Shown here piece after piece: positions 5,529 through 5,707 of a stretch of 5,707 bases of DNA. How positions within the stretch are numbered: position 1 is the first letter of the stretch; each line of letters begins with the position of its first letter. The notes under the pieces were generated by a model. It was given only the letters and a program-made list of their open reading frames with translations, was not told the DNA's origin and searched no databases. The position numbers and the translations under genes were made by a program. Source of the DNA: JAGOZV01 sp964622895 (GTDB taxonomy: Bacteria > Patescibacteriota > Saccharimonadia > Saccharimonadales > Saccharimonadaceae); the NCBI GenBank assembly GCA_964622895.1, contig CAZUSB010000027.1:1-5707 (forward strand). The letters run 5' to 3'.

Positions 5529-5707
5529 ATGCATAAGTTTAATCTTTGGCGAAGGCAAAAAGATGGATTTGTTTTGCCAACTGTTTTGATTGTTTCGGTG
5601 ATCATGTTGTCTGCCTTGACCCTGTCATTATCTATAGTTTGGTCATCAAGACAAAGCCTAAAGGAGCAATTTGACACACAAAACGCTCGTAACGCTGCTA
5701 TTTCTGG
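5529..5707 (+). CDS. Type IV pilin-like / pseudopilin N-terminus, cut by window edge
   Basis: From ATG 5529 the frame stays open to the end of the window, giving 59 complete residues. A short basic leader, MHKFNLWRRQKDG, ends in Gly13 followed by Phe14, the expected prepilin peptidase (PilD) cleavage site. The next residues, FVLPTVLIVSVIMLSALTLS (14-33), form the hydrophobic helix that anchors pilins in the membrane and packs in the pilus core. After it come SSRQSLKEQFDTQNARNAAI (39-58), which looks like the start of a helical stem. Mature position 5 is Thr, not the Glu of major pilins, and position 4 is Pro. This fits a minor pilin of PilX/GspK style or another pseudopilin. The rest of the gene, and any pilus operon, lie to the right. 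The start is supported by the -10 box six bases upstream. Confidence 0.72.
   Translation, partial: MHKFNLWRRQKDGFVLPTVLIVSVIMLSALTLSLSIVWSSRQSLKEQFDTQNARNAAIS

Noticed and set aside
5477..5677. Minus-strand reading frame of 66 codons
   Set aside because: It overlaps the divergent promoter region and runs antisense to the pilin-like gene, which has a better start and recognisable pilin features.

Overview
The window is a compact, AT-rich bacterial chromosome segment with seven intact or near-intact genes plus one pilin-like gene cut by the right edge. No mobile element, CRISPR array, rRNA or tRNA is visible. Gene content (SmpB, a short exonuclease III, paired GT4 glycosyltransferases, a small glutaredoxin, a type IV pilin-like gene, a degenerate NAD(P)HX-dehydratase-like protein), gene gaps of only a few bases and -10 boxes abutting start codons all fit a Patescibacteria/CPR genome, most likely Candidatus Saccharibacteria (TM7). 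That assignment is inference from style and content; no marker gene here proves it. TGA is not read as an amino acid in these genes, which argues against Absconditabacteria and Gracilibacteria.

Layout. Positions 1-3189 hold a minus-strand series read right to left: a GT4 glycosyltransferase (3189-2113), smpB (2105-1638), exonuclease III (1598-780) and a ribokinase-fold, NnrD-like protein (779 to beyond the left edge). A second GT4 glycosyltransferase is divergent on the plus strand (3213-4385), only 23 bases from the first. It meets an alpha/beta hydrolase (5211-4387, minus) tail to tail with one base between the stop codons. The hydrolase follows a glutaredoxin (5472-5221, minus) in a two-gene unit. 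A second divergent promoter region (5473-5528) also serves a type IV pilin-like gene that starts at 5529 on the plus strand.

The clearest pattern is regulatory. Five genes (both glycosyltransferases, smpB, glutaredoxin, pilin) have a good -10 hexamer ending 6 or 7 bases before the ATG, which puts the predicted transcription start on or next to the start codon. These mRNAs are therefore probably leaderless. The NnrD-like gene, inside the series, has a normal Shine-Dalgarno site. Translation thus appears to use two modes: leaderless for promoter-proximal genes and SD-led or coupled for downstream genes. The two glycosyltransferase promoters overlap physically. The smpB 3' end is copied twice in tandem as a 16-base unit that re-encodes the same RGGF-stop ending.

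Functionally the region mixes housekeeping (ribosome rescue, DNA repair, thiol redox) with envelope genes (two glycosyltransferases, one resembling diacylglycerol glucosyltransferases, and a pilus component). I do not see a new multi-gene system such as a defence island. The points worth checking are the promoter architecture, the smpB-tail repeat and the degenerate NnrD-like protein.
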